DNA of 8,420 nucleotides, from the NCBI GenBank assembly GCA_012513195.1, contig JAAZCR010000171.1, forward strand, positions 1 through 8,420, in the 5' to 3' direction. Positions within the stretch are counted from its first letter, which is position 1. Every line of letters begins with the position of its first letter. Source of the stretch: Bacilli bacterium. GTDB lineage: Bacteria; Bacillota_I; Bacilli_A; Haloplasmatales; Haloplasmataceae. Below are positions 1-5,900 of this stretch, one piece after another. Both the position numbers and the translations under genes were made by a program. The notes under the pieces were generated by a model. The model was not told the origin of the DNA. It was given only the letters and a program-made list of their open reading frames with translations, and made no database searches.

Positions 1-150
1 GAACATGTTGAATATGTTAAAGAAAGACTTAGAGAAGCTGGTATTGATACTTCTACTCTAATCGATGCACCTGTTTCACCAGGAATTGGTTGCCATGTTG
101 GTAAAGGTGTTGTAGGAATTGGTTATATTTTGGATAAACCGAGAAATTAA
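1..150 (+). CDS. DegV family lipid-binding protein, C-terminal fragment
   Basis: Only the last 49 codons are in the window, in frame 1, ending at TAA 148-150; the start lies off the left edge. The readable tail ends with SPGIGCHVGKGVVGIGY, which matches the conserved C-terminal segment of DegV proteins (usually a GxHxGPG-like stretch followed by a glycine-rich hydrophobic strand). DegV proteins bind a fatty acid in a two-domain fold; in Bacillota the FakB members present the acyl chain to FakA kinase for phosphorylation. Whether this is a true FakB cannot be told from the tail. The usual threonine and proline of the HTGPG motif are replaced (HVGKG). Its stop codon overlaps the stop of the opposing TM2 gene. 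Confidence 0.8.
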   Translation, partial: EHVEYVKERLREAGIDTSTLIDAPVSPGIGCHVGKGVVGIGYILDKPRN

Positions 151-422
151 TTCTTCTTTTTAGGAAATTTTTTAATCCCATACTTTTTTGTCCAAACTTC
201 ATTATTAGTGAAGATGATAAAAAGAACATCACATAAACTTAAATAAAAGATGATTTCATATTTAGAAAAAATAAAATAGAGTAAGCCTAAAGCAGGCTTA
301 CCTAAATAAAAGTGATGAACCCCATATTTACCCAAACTTAAAGCGAGTAAAATGGCGATAATCTTACTCTTGCCATATCCTTCCTCGCTTTGTTGTTTAG
401 ACTCACCGATGACCCCTTTCAT
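147..422 (-). CDS. TM2 domain-containing small membrane protein
   Basis: A 91-residue protein from ATG 420-422. The TM2 domain spans about residues 18-75. It has a first hydrophobic helix (KSKIIAILLALSLG), the signature turn GVHHFYLGK with the conserved His-x-Phe-Tyr-Leu-Gly, then a second hydrophobic stretch with the conserved acidic residue (Asp65) near its end. A short polar N-terminus precedes it and a lysine-rich tail (KKFPKKKN) follows, probably cytoplasmic. Function is unknown for most bacterial TM2 proteins. The frame stays open upstream to a TTG at 455, but the purine-rich GGGGGAG just before ATG 422 favours the shorter form. It lies 55 bp downstream of htpG on the same strand but behind the htpG terminator, so it is either weakly transcribed by read-through or has its own promoter, which I could not identify clearly. 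Confidence 0.8.
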   Translation of the reverse strand: MKGVIGESKQQSEEGYGKSKIIAILLALSLGKYGVHHFYLGKPALGLLYFIFSKYEIIFYLSLCDVLFIIFTNNEVWTKKYGIKKFPKKKN

Positions 423-423
423 A

Positions 424-431
424 ATCTCCCC
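424..431 (-). promoter_or_regulatory. Ribosome binding site deciding the TM2 gene start
   Basis: Read on the minus strand, a run GGGGGAG sits about 3-5 nt before ATG 420-422. The spacing is short but within a usable range. No comparable Shine-Dalgarno sequence precedes the upstream in-frame TTG at 455, where the sequence is the T-rich end of the htpG terminator. This argues for the 91-residue product over the 102-residue one. Confidence 0.5.
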
Positions 432-459
432 CATTACAATATATACTTTTTTCAATAAT

Positions 460-496
460 AAAAGACCAAGAAAATTGTTAGTTTTCTTGGTCTTTT
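460..496 (-). terminator. Intrinsic terminator of htpG, overlapping its last codons
   Basis: Perfect 15-bp inverted repeat: AAAAGACCAAGAAAA (460-474) and its complement (482-496), with a 7-nt loop (475-481). Read on the minus strand, the second arm ends in UUUU and continues AUUAUU, giving a moderate U-tract. The htpG stop codon (478-480) lies in the loop, so the upstream arm is coding sequence (the last codons, TKDQEN). The A/T-rich ends make the hairpin nearly symmetric. Confidence 0.85.
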
Positions 497-2430
497 GTCT
501 TGTTATCGTGATTATTAATATTTGCGGTCTTAATCATTAACTCATTCAACCGTTTCGCAAAACTCATAGGATCATCTAGCGTAAATCCTGCAACTAATAA
601 TGCTTGGTCATAGAGTAATTCTGCATAATCTTTGATATCATCTTGATTTTGTTCGTAGATAGTATCTAGGGCTTGTATCAACTTATGGTTAGGATTAATT
701 TCGAGGATTCTAGTAGCTTTGACTCCTAGATTACCACCTGGCATATTTTGTAAGACTCTTTCCATTTCAAAAGAAAGATCATCATTACTTACTAAACACA
801 CTGCGCTATCCTTTAAGCGAGAGGAAAGTTTGACGTCGGTAACTTTTTCTTTCAAGCTATCTTTTAATGCATCTAGAAGTTTTTTGTAAGTCTTTTCTTT
901 TTTCTTAAGTTCCCGCTTTTCTTCTAACGATTCAAGATTTAAATCGCCTTGGGTAATATTTTTAAATGCTTTACCTTCATAATTCATTAATACTTTAATC
1001 GCAAACTCGTCAATATCATCGGTGAAGTAAAGTACTTCAATATCTTTATCACGCAAGAGTTCCATTTGAGGTAGTTTTTCAATTTGGTCAATATTTGCCC
1101 CCGTTGCGTAATATATATATTCTTGATCTGGTTTCATCCGTTCAACATATTCTTTTAAAGTAACATATTCCTTATTTTTAGATGATACATAAATAAGCAA
1201 GTCTTTTAAGAAATCTTTCTTTTCACCAAAATTATCATAAATACCGTATTTGATGTGTACTCCATAAGTCTTGAAAAACTCAATATACTTGTCGCGTTCA
1301 TTCGCTAACATCTTTTCAAGTTCATTTTTAATTTTCTTTTCGAGATTACTCGCAATCTTAGCGATTTGGCGATTATGTTGGAGGATTTCCCGTGAAATAT
1401 TTAGTGGGAAATCTGGTGAATCTACTAACCCCTTAATAAACCGCAAATAATCAGGAACTAATTCCTTACACTTATCTTGAATGAAGATCCCTCGTGAGTA
1501 TAATTGAAGTCCTTTTTCATATTTTTCCGAATATAAGTCAAAAGGTGCAATCTTAGGGATGAAAATTAAGGCATTATAGTTTAATAACCCTTCAACATTC
1601 ATATGGAATGCTTTTAAGGGATCTTCAAAATCACGGAACTGATAACGATAAAATTTATTTAACTCTTCATCAGTAATTTCATTTTTACTCTTTTTCCAGA
1701 TCGGTGTCATGGAGTTTAATTGCTCAAGTTCTTGGACTTCTTCATATTCTTCTTTATTATCTTCTTTCGGTACGCGTTTTTTGACATACATGCATATAGG
1801 ATAATGAACATAATCGGAATATTTTTTTACTAAAGACTTAATCCGATATTCATCCAAAAATTCATCATAGTTTTCTTCATCGGTGTTATCCCGTAAATAT
1901 AAAATGACTTCTGTCCCATGGTCTTCTTTCGTGGTCTCTTCAATCGTGTAGGTATCTTCACCTGTTGACTCCCAAAGATAAGCTTTATCAGAGTATGGTG
2001 ATTTTGTCTTAACAACCACACGTTGCGCAACCATAAATGCAGAATAAAAGCCAACACCAAATTGACCAATAACATCAATCGTGATATTATCATTATTAGT
2101 GTTATTCGCTTTTAAGCGTTCAAGGAAAGTTTTCGTACCGGATTGAGCAATAGTACCTAAGTTTTCGATTAACTCTTCCTCGGTCATACCAATTCCGTTA
2201 TCTTTTATTGAAAGTGAGCGTTCATCCTTGTTAATCGTGATAAGAATTTGGTAATCACTTTCAAGTTTCAACAACTCATCTTGCATACTAAGAAACTTAT
2301 ACTTATCAATCGCATCACTCGCGTTAGAGATTAATTCGCGTAAGAAAATCTCTTTATGGGTATAGATGGAGTTAATCATTAAGTTTAGTAATTGTTTCGA
2401 TTCTGTTTTAAATTCTCTAATTTGACTCAT
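478..2430 (-). CDS. htpG: Molecular chaperone HtpG (bacterial Hsp90)
   Basis: Cytosolic ATP-dependent Hsp90 chaperone, active as a homodimer that remodels late folding intermediates. It has 650 residues, slightly longer than the 624-626 of E. coli and B. subtilis HtpG. The N-terminal GHKL ATPase domain is intact. It carries FLRELISNASDA at 29-40 (catalytic Glu32, Mg-binding Asn36), DNGIG at 77-81, the lid region GTIAQSGTKTF at 92-102, and GQFGVGFYS at 122-130. The middle domain contains NISREILQHN, whose Arg contacts the ATP gamma-phosphate in the family. The C-terminal dimerisation domain lacks MEEVD, as expected for bacteria. Start ATG 2428-2430 was chosen because AAAAGGAGG precedes it by 7 nt; an upstream in-frame start at 2454 would include the Shine-Dalgarno in the coding sequence. 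It is single-gene, with its own sigma-A promoter and terminator. Confidence 0.98.
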   Translation of the reverse strand: MSQIREFKTESKQLLNLMINSIYTHKEIFLRELISNASDAIDKYKFLSMQDELLKLESDYQILITINKDERSLSIKDNGIGMTEEELIENLGTIAQSGTKTFLERLKANNTNNDNITIDVIGQFGVGFYSAFMVAQRVVVKTKSPYSDKAYLWESTGEDTYTIEETTKEDHGTEVILYLRDNTDEENYDEFLDEYRIKSLVKKYSDYVHYPICMYVKKRVPKEDNKEEYEEVQELEQLNSMTPIWKKSKNEITDEELNKFYRYQFRDFEDPLKAFHMNVEGLLNYNALIFIPKIAPFDLYSEKYEKGLQLYSRGIFIQDKCKELVPDYLRFIKGLVDSPDFPLNISREILQHNRQIAKIASNLEKKIKNELEKMLANERDKYIEFFKTYGVHIKYGIYDNFGEKKDFLKDLLIYVSSKNKEYVTLKEYVERMKPDQEYIYYATGANIDQIEKLPQMELLRDKDIEVLYFTDDIDEFAIKVLMNYEGKAFKNITQGDLNLESLEEKRELKKKEKTYKKLLDALKDSLKEKVTDVKLSSRLKDSAVCLVSNDDLSFEMERVLQNMPGGNLGVKATRILEINPNHKLIQALDTIYEQNQDDIKDYAELLYDQALLVAGFTLDDPMSFAKRLNELMIKTANINNHDNKTKDQEN

Positions 2431-2437
2431 CCTATTA

Positions 2438-2446
2438 CCTCCTTTT
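2438..2446 (-). promoter_or_regulatory. Strong ribosome binding site of htpG
   Basis: AAAAGGAGG on the minus strand ends 7 nt before ATG 2428-2430. It fixes that codon as the start, because the in-frame ATG at 2454 has no such site before it and lies at the probable transcription start. Confidence 0.85.
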
Positions 2447-2459
2447 AACACCAAATTAT

Positions 2460-2488
2460 ATCATAATTAACTATGAATTTTTTGTCAA
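2460..2488 (-). promoter_or_regulatory. Sigma-A promoter of htpG
   Basis: On the minus strand, a consensus -35 TTGACA (2483-2488) is followed by a 17-bp spacer and -10 TATGAT (2460-2465). A second, perfect TATAAT lies immediately downstream (2455-2460), with a 22-bp spacer that is too long to use with this -35. The predicted transcript starts near 2453 and has a leader of about 25 nt. No CIRCE inverted repeat (TTAGCACTC-N9-GAGTGCTAA) or CtsR heptad repeat is visible between promoter and start. Confidence 0.8.
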
Positions 2489-2511
2489 GACTAGATAATT
2501 GAGGTGTACTT

Positions 2512-3174
2512 ATGGATAAGAAAATAATATTAGGACTCCTTTTATCATATATACTACTTTTTATTTGTTTTATCATCGCATTAATTCTACCAAAACTGAA
2601 AGTGCCAAAAGAAATCACAAGAAAAGTAGTTCACATTATGATTTCAAATTGGTGGATTATCGCCCTAATCTATTTAAACAACTATTTCGCATTAATTCCA
2701 CCCATTACTTTCCTCGGTTTAAATTACTTGTCTTATAAATACAAGTTAGTTAAAGGTATCGAACGGGATGACCCTAAGCAATTAGGCACTATTTTTTATC
2801 CACTAGCGATGATTCTCCTTGTCCTTTTCGGGATAAGTCAACATAAACTATACATTGGAGCTATTGGTGGCTTAATCCTCGGATATAGTGATGGCTTAGC
2901 CACAGTCTTTGGAGTTACGCTTGGTAAACGTAAACTATATCGCGATAAGACTTATGTAGGTTCTATTACTATGTTAGTCATGAGTTTTATGGTGACTTTT
3001 ATTATCCTGAATTTATATCATCAAGAATATATACTACTAGGTAGTTTAGTTGTCGCATTTTCTGCTACCTTTAATGAATTATTCATCACTCATCATGGCA
3101 TAGATAATTTATCGGTACCATTACTTTCAAGTATTGTGTATTATCTTTTCCAGTTAATTGTTCAGTTAATATAA
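2512..3174 (+). CDS. CTP-dependent dolichol/phytol/diacylglycerol kinase family membrane protein
   Basis: A 220-residue, very hydrophobic protein with about six membrane segments. It belongs by motif to the SEC59/VTE5/Dgk1-like family, related to CDP-diglyceride synthases, whose members phosphorylate a lipid alcohol (dolichol, phytol or diacylglycerol) using CTP. Family marks in order: TRKVVH at 36-41; ERDDPKQLGTIFYPLA at 84-99; the nucleotide-binding-like YSDGLATVFGVTLGKRK at 125-141 (Asp127, Gly138, Lys139); DKTYVGS at 145-151; Glu189; and GIDNLSVP at 196-203. Start ATG 2512 is preceded by GAGGTG at a 5-nt spacing. It is divergent from htpG (81 bp between starts) and ends in a shared terminator. 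The substrate cannot be told: undecaprenol, another isoprenol, or diacylglycerol are all possible. I am confident of the family and not of the reaction in this organism. Confidence 0.85.
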   Translation: MDKKIILGLLLSYILLFICFIIALILPKLKVPKEITRKVVHIMISNWWIIALIYLNNYFALIPPITFLGLNYLSYKYKLVKGIERDDPKQLGTIFYPLAMILLVLFGISQHKLYIGAIGGLILGYSDGLATVFGVTLGKRKLYRDKTYVGSITMLVMSFMVTFIILNLYHQEYILLGSLVVAFSATFNELFITHHGIDNLSVPLLSSIVYYLFQLIVQLI

Positions 3175-3210
3175 AAGAGATAGGATTCACTTACATCCTA
3201 TCTCTTTTAT
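3171..3210. terminator. Bidirectional intrinsic terminator between convergent genes
   Basis: Perfect 16-bp inverted repeat ATAAAAGAGATAGGAT (3171-3186) and its complement (3195-3210), with an 8-nt loop. Both strands read a T-rich end (TCTTTTAT), so it can end transcription of the lipid kinase gene (plus) and of the M20 gene (minus). The kinase stop codon TAA (3172-3174) lies in the left arm. The M20 stop codon begins at 3211-3213, immediately against the right arm. Confidence 0.9.
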
Positions 3211-4347
3211 TTAGATAATGTTTAAACCTTGAGAAATTCTAATATATAATTCTACACCTTTAAATAATACTTTTTCAGCAAAATTAAAACAAGAACTATG
3301 AAGCGGGTGAGCAAACCCTAACTCTTCATTTTTACAGCCAAGAAGGATAAAATAACCTGGTACTTCTTGAAGATAATAAGAAAAATCTTCCGCAATCATT
3401 AAAGGTTCTACTTCGATGTATTCATCCTTATTAAGTATACTAATCATAAAATTATGTAAATCCTTATCATTTACTAACGCAGGATACATATCACGAATCA
3501 GTGTATCGACTTGCACATTATACATTAATGCTAGTCCCTTGTTGATCTCAAGTATGCGCTGTTTAATCATCTCATACACTTCTTGTTTGTGTGCTCTAAT
3601 TGTGCCTTCTGCAACCACTTTCTCACAAATGATATTGCGAGCGTCACCACCACTTACCTTTCCTATCGTAACAACACCAGTATCTAATGGGTTTAAGGTG
3701 CGACTGATGATACTTTGATAACTTTGAACTAAACTACTTAATGCGACAATAGCGTCAACTCCTTTTTGAGGCATAGCACCATGGGCACTTTTCCCATGTA
3801 TTGTAAGATCAATCTCCCCGACTTGTGCCATTAAAGGTCCATTCGCAAGTCCCACCATACCTTCGTTTATTTCTGGAAATAAATGTAATCCAAAGATTTG
3901 ACTTACATTATACTTAGAGAGAATTCCTTCATCAACAATTACCTTTGCGCCACCTGGACCTTCTTCGGCTGGTTGGAAGATTAATAAGACATTTTTCTTA
4001 AGTTTATGGTTTTTTAAGAAGTTCGCAAAACCTAATAAGATGCTCATATGACCATCATGACCACAGGCATGCATTTTACCTTCATGTGTTGAACTATAAG
4101 GCAGATTGGTTTGTTCCATTATTGGTAGTGCATCGATGTCACTTCGGAAAGCAATGGTTTCATCAGTTTCGCCTTTAATAAAAACATATAATCCCGTTTT
4201 TGCGGTTATTATGGGTGTGTAACCCAAACTTGTTAATTCCTCGTGTAAAAATGCTTGAGTTTTATACTCGGTGAATCCTAACTCTGGTATTTGATGGAGA
4301 GTTTGGCGGTAAGCGATAATCTTCTGTTTAAGTTCTTCCTTAAGCAT
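3211..4347 (-). CDS. M20 family metallopeptidase/amidohydrolase
   Basis: Cytosolic zinc-dependent (or dual metal) hydrolase of 378 residues, the usual length for the M20D group that deacylates N-acyl amino acids, hippurate or indole-acetyl amino acids. Signatures in order: HQIPELGFTEYKTQ at 18-31; RSDIDALPI at 68-76; HACGHDGHMSILLG at 93-106 (metal ligands Cys95 and His97 by family alignment); QPAEEGPGG at 125-133 (Glu128/Glu129, catalytic base and metal ligand); GLH at 153-155; HGKSAHGAMPQKGVDAI at 184-200, start of the lid domain; and EDFSYY, then HSSCFNF, with His350 the likely last ligand. All catalytic residues are present. Start ATG 4345-4347 has AGGAGG 4 nt upstream. The B. subtilis relatives include YxeP and YkuR/DapL (N-acetyl-diaminopimelate deacetylase); I cannot assign the substrate from sequence. 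Confidence 0.93.
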   Translation of the reverse strand: MLKEELKQKIIAYRQTLHQIPELGFTEYKTQAFLHEELTSLGYTPIITAKTGLYVFIKGETDETIAFRSDIDALPIMEQTNLPYSSTHEGKMHACGHDGHMSILLGFANFLKNHKLKKNVLLIFQPAEEGPGGAKVIVDEGILSKYNVSQIFGLHLFPEINEGMVGLANGPLMAQVGEIDLTIHGKSAHGAMPQKGVDAIVALSSLVQSYQSIISRTLNPLDTGVVTIGKVSGGDARNIICEKVVAEGTIRAHKQEVYEMIKQRILEINKGLALMYNVQVDTLIRDMYPALVNDKDLHNFMISILNKDEYIEVEPLMIAEDFSYYLQEVPGYFILLGCKNEELGFAHPLHSSCFNFAEKVLFKGVELYIRISQGLNII

Positions 4348-4376
4348 AGGACCTCCTGTTTTGATTCTTTATAAAA

Positions 4377-4405
4377 ATATTATATGGTGTTTACCCATTC
4401 GTCAA
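4377..4405 (-). promoter_or_regulatory. Probable sigma-A promoter of the M20 gene
   Basis: On the minus strand, -35 TTGACG (4400-4405) is followed after 17 bp by TAATAT (4377-4382). Alternatively, after 15 bp, a perfect TATAAT lies at 4379-4384. Either gives a leader of about 25 nt before ATG 4347. It lies downstream of the rarA terminator, so the M20 gene is its own transcription unit. Confidence 0.6.
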
Positions 4406-4427
4406 TGACAATTACAAATATATATTA

Positions 4428-4449
4428 AAAAACCTCTAACGAGGTTTTT
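4428..4449 (-). terminator. Intrinsic terminator of rarA
   Basis: Perfect 9-bp inverted repeat: AAAAACCTC (4428-4436) and its complement (4441-4449), with a 4-nt loop (4437-4440). Read on the minus strand it gives GAGG followed by six U (complement of 4427-4432), then AAUAUAU. The rarA stop codon TAG (4436-4438) spans the arm-loop junction, so the last codons (EKPR) form the upstream arm. Confidence 0.9.
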
Positions 4450-5758
4450 CAATTTTCATCTTTAAGTCTTTGATGTATTCTAACCGCTCTTTAAAGCGCT
4501 TCTCCAATCCTTCTTCAGTAGGAATGTAATAGACTCTATTTTTAAGATTGGGTGGTAAACATTCCATATCAGCTACTTTATATTCAAAATCGTGTGCATA
4601 TTGATATTCTTTACCATACCCTAACTCTTCCATGAGTTTCGTTGGTGCATTTCGTAAATGTAAAGGCACACCTTCTGATAGAGTTTCATAAGCATCCTTA
4701 CTAGCTTTACTATAAGCAACATATAAAGAATTAGATTTAGGGGCAAGTGATAAATATACCACACCTTGTGCCAAGTTTACATTACATTCAGGAACGCCGA
4801 TATAATGACAAGCTTGATAGACGCTAATCATGCGATCTAAAGCACTAGGATCGGCCAATCCAACATCTTCAGACGCAAAGCGAATTAATCTACGCGCAAT
4901 GTATAAGGGATTTTCTCCTGCTTCTAACATGCGCGCTAACCAGTATATCGCTGCATCGGGGTCACTATTACGCATCGATTTATGGAGAGCACTTATCAAA
5001 TTATAATGTTCATCCCCACTCTTATCATATAATAATGCCTTCCTTTGCATAACTTCAGTTAATACTTCAGTAGTAATTGTGATAATTCCGTTATTTTCTT
5101 TGGCACTGTTTACAGCCATTTCTAAGACATTTAAAGCGGTGCGTGCATCACCATTACTAAAGGTCGCAATTTTCTCAATTAATTCATCACTAATATTAAT
5201 CTGTTTTTGTGGAAATGCCCTTGGATCTTTAATGACACGCTTTATAAGTTTCGCAATATCAGCAACTGTTAAAGGATTTAACACAAATACCCGACATCGG
5301 GATAAAAGCGCTGAGTTCACTTCAAAGGATGGATTTTCCGTGGTTGCCCCAATTAAGATGATATTACCCTTCTCAACATGGGGAAGGAAGGCATCTTGTT
5401 GTGCTTTATTGAAACGATGTATTTCATCCACAAAAAGAATTGTTTTAATGCCATAATGGCGGTTTTCTTCCGCTTGCATCATGATTTCTTTTATCTCTTT
5501 TATGCCACTAGTGACCGCGCTGAAGTTGATAAAGCGTGCTTTTGTCATTTTCGCGATAATCATCGCAAGTGTAGTCTTACCTACTCCTGGAGGTCCCCAA
5601 AAAATCATCGATGTTATTTTATCTGATTCAATAAGTTTTCTAAGGACTTTATTTTCACCTAATAAATGTTCTTGTCCAACAAATTCTTCTAGACTACGAG
5701 GTCTAACGCGATCAGCTAAAGGAGTTTCTTCATAGTTATAAAATAATGAGTTGTCCAT
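4436..5758 (-). CDS. rarA: Replication-associated recombination protein A (RarA/MgsA), AAA+ ATPase
   Basis: Clamp-loader-like AAA+ ATPase related to yeast Mgs1 and human WRNIP1. It acts at stalled replication forks with SSB, separating duplex ends and influencing recombination. It has 440 residues, typical of the family. The AAA+ module has the entry motif PLADRVRPRSLEEFVGQEHLLG (13-34), Walker A GPPGVGKT (55-62), Walker B ILFVDEIHRF (107-116, Asp111/Glu112), sensor 1 GATTENPSFE (137-146) and the arginine finger SRCR (153-156). Sensor 2 and lid follow near SNGDARTALN. The C-terminal tetramerisation region includes RRLIRFASEDVGLADP and the well-conserved YSKASKDAYE and GVPLHLRNAPTKLM. The start ATG 5756-5758 has only a moderate ribosome site (GGAAGTGAG). 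A sigma-A-like promoter lies 37 bp upstream, and it is divergent from the germination operon. Confidence 0.97.
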   Translation of the reverse strand: MDNSLFYNYEETPLADRVRPRSLEEFVGQEHLLGENKVLRKLIESDKITSMIFWGPPGVGKTTLAMIIAKMTKARFINFSAVTSGIKEIKEIMMQAEENRHYGIKTILFVDEIHRFNKAQQDAFLPHVEKGNIILIGATTENPSFEVNSALLSRCRVFVLNPLTVADIAKLIKRVIKDPRAFPQKQINISDELIEKIATFSNGDARTALNVLEMAVNSAKENNGIITITTEVLTEVMQRKALLYDKSGDEHYNLISALHKSMRNSDPDAAIYWLARMLEAGENPLYIARRLIRFASEDVGLADPSALDRMISVYQACHYIGVPECNVNLAQGVVYLSLAPKSNSLYVAYSKASKDAYETLSEGVPLHLRNAPTKLMEELGYGKEYQYAHDFEYKVADMECLPPNLKNRVYYIPTEEGLEKRFKERLEYIKDLKMKIEKPR

Positions 5759-5794
5759 TATCTCACTTCCATTTTAAAACATTTGTTCACTATT

Positions 5795-5823
5795 ATCATA
5801 TCATTTTAATTATTTAACATCAA
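5795..5823 (-). promoter_or_regulatory. Sigma-A promoter of rarA
   Basis: On the minus strand, -35 TTGATG (5818-5823), a 17-bp spacer, and -10 TATGAT (5795-5800). This has the same spacing and the same -10 as the htpG promoter. The transcript would start near 5788, giving a leader of about 30 nt. Confidence 0.65.
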
Positions 5824-5845
5824 TAAATAAATGACTAATAATATT

Positions 5846-5874
5846 TTGATTTGGAAAAATAATAATAGTATGAC
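5846..5874 (+). promoter_or_regulatory. Weak candidate promoter of the germination operon
   Basis: Plus-strand TTGATT (5846-5851), a 17-bp spacer, then TATGAC (5869-5874), each matching four of six sigma-A consensus bases. It would start transcription near 5881, leaving a leader of only about 20 nt. GerA operons are normally expressed in the forespore under sigma-G, and no convincing sigma-G pair is visible in 5824-5880. This is therefore a tentative call in very AT-rich sequence where chance matches are common. Confidence 0.25.
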
Positions 5875-5884
5875 GAATTTTGTC

Positions 5885-5892
5885 AAAAGGAG
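5885..5892 (+). promoter_or_regulatory. Ribosome binding site deciding the gerAA start
   Basis: AAAAGGAG lies 8 nt before ATG 5901-5903. The reading frame remains open to a TTG at 5880, but that would place this Shine-Dalgarno inside the coding region, and nothing similar precedes the TTG. The ATG at 5901 is therefore preferred. Confidence 0.85.
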
Positions 5893-5900
5893 TAGGGATA

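Noticed and set aside
142..165. Possible terminator for the DegV gene (AGAA-ATTAA-TTCT then T-rich sequence)
   Set aside because: The stem is only about 4 bp and all A/T-rich, too weak to call an intrinsic terminator.
352..540. Plus-strand open frame spanning the TM2-htpG junction
   Set aside because: It crosses a terminator hairpin, is antisense to two real genes, and its hydrophobic residues arise from the reverse of the TM2 coding sequence.
2466..2500. Promoter for the lipid kinase gene (TAGATAAT before the start)
   Set aside because: The GATAAT is -10-like, but no -35 at 16-18 bp is recognisable; the gene must have a promoter here, but I cannot place it.
3416..3718. Open frame of about 100 codons on the plus strand within the M20 gene
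   Set aside because: It is antisense to a complete M20 enzyme and shows no domain, so it is treated as a chance frame.
5079..5735. Overlapping open frames on the plus strand within rarA
   Set aside because: They lie entirely antisense to a fully conserved rarA, have no ribosome binding sites and show no recognisable domains; they are shadows of the real gene.
5866..5872. CATACTA on the minus strand, a perfect sigma-G -10 core
   Set aside because: No sigma-G-like -35 lies 17-18 bp upstream, and it would point towards rarA rather than the germination genes.
5871..5883. Imperfect palindrome GACGAATTTTGTC before gerAA
   Set aside because: Short, with mismatches and AT-rich; no known regulator fits, so an operator call is not supported.
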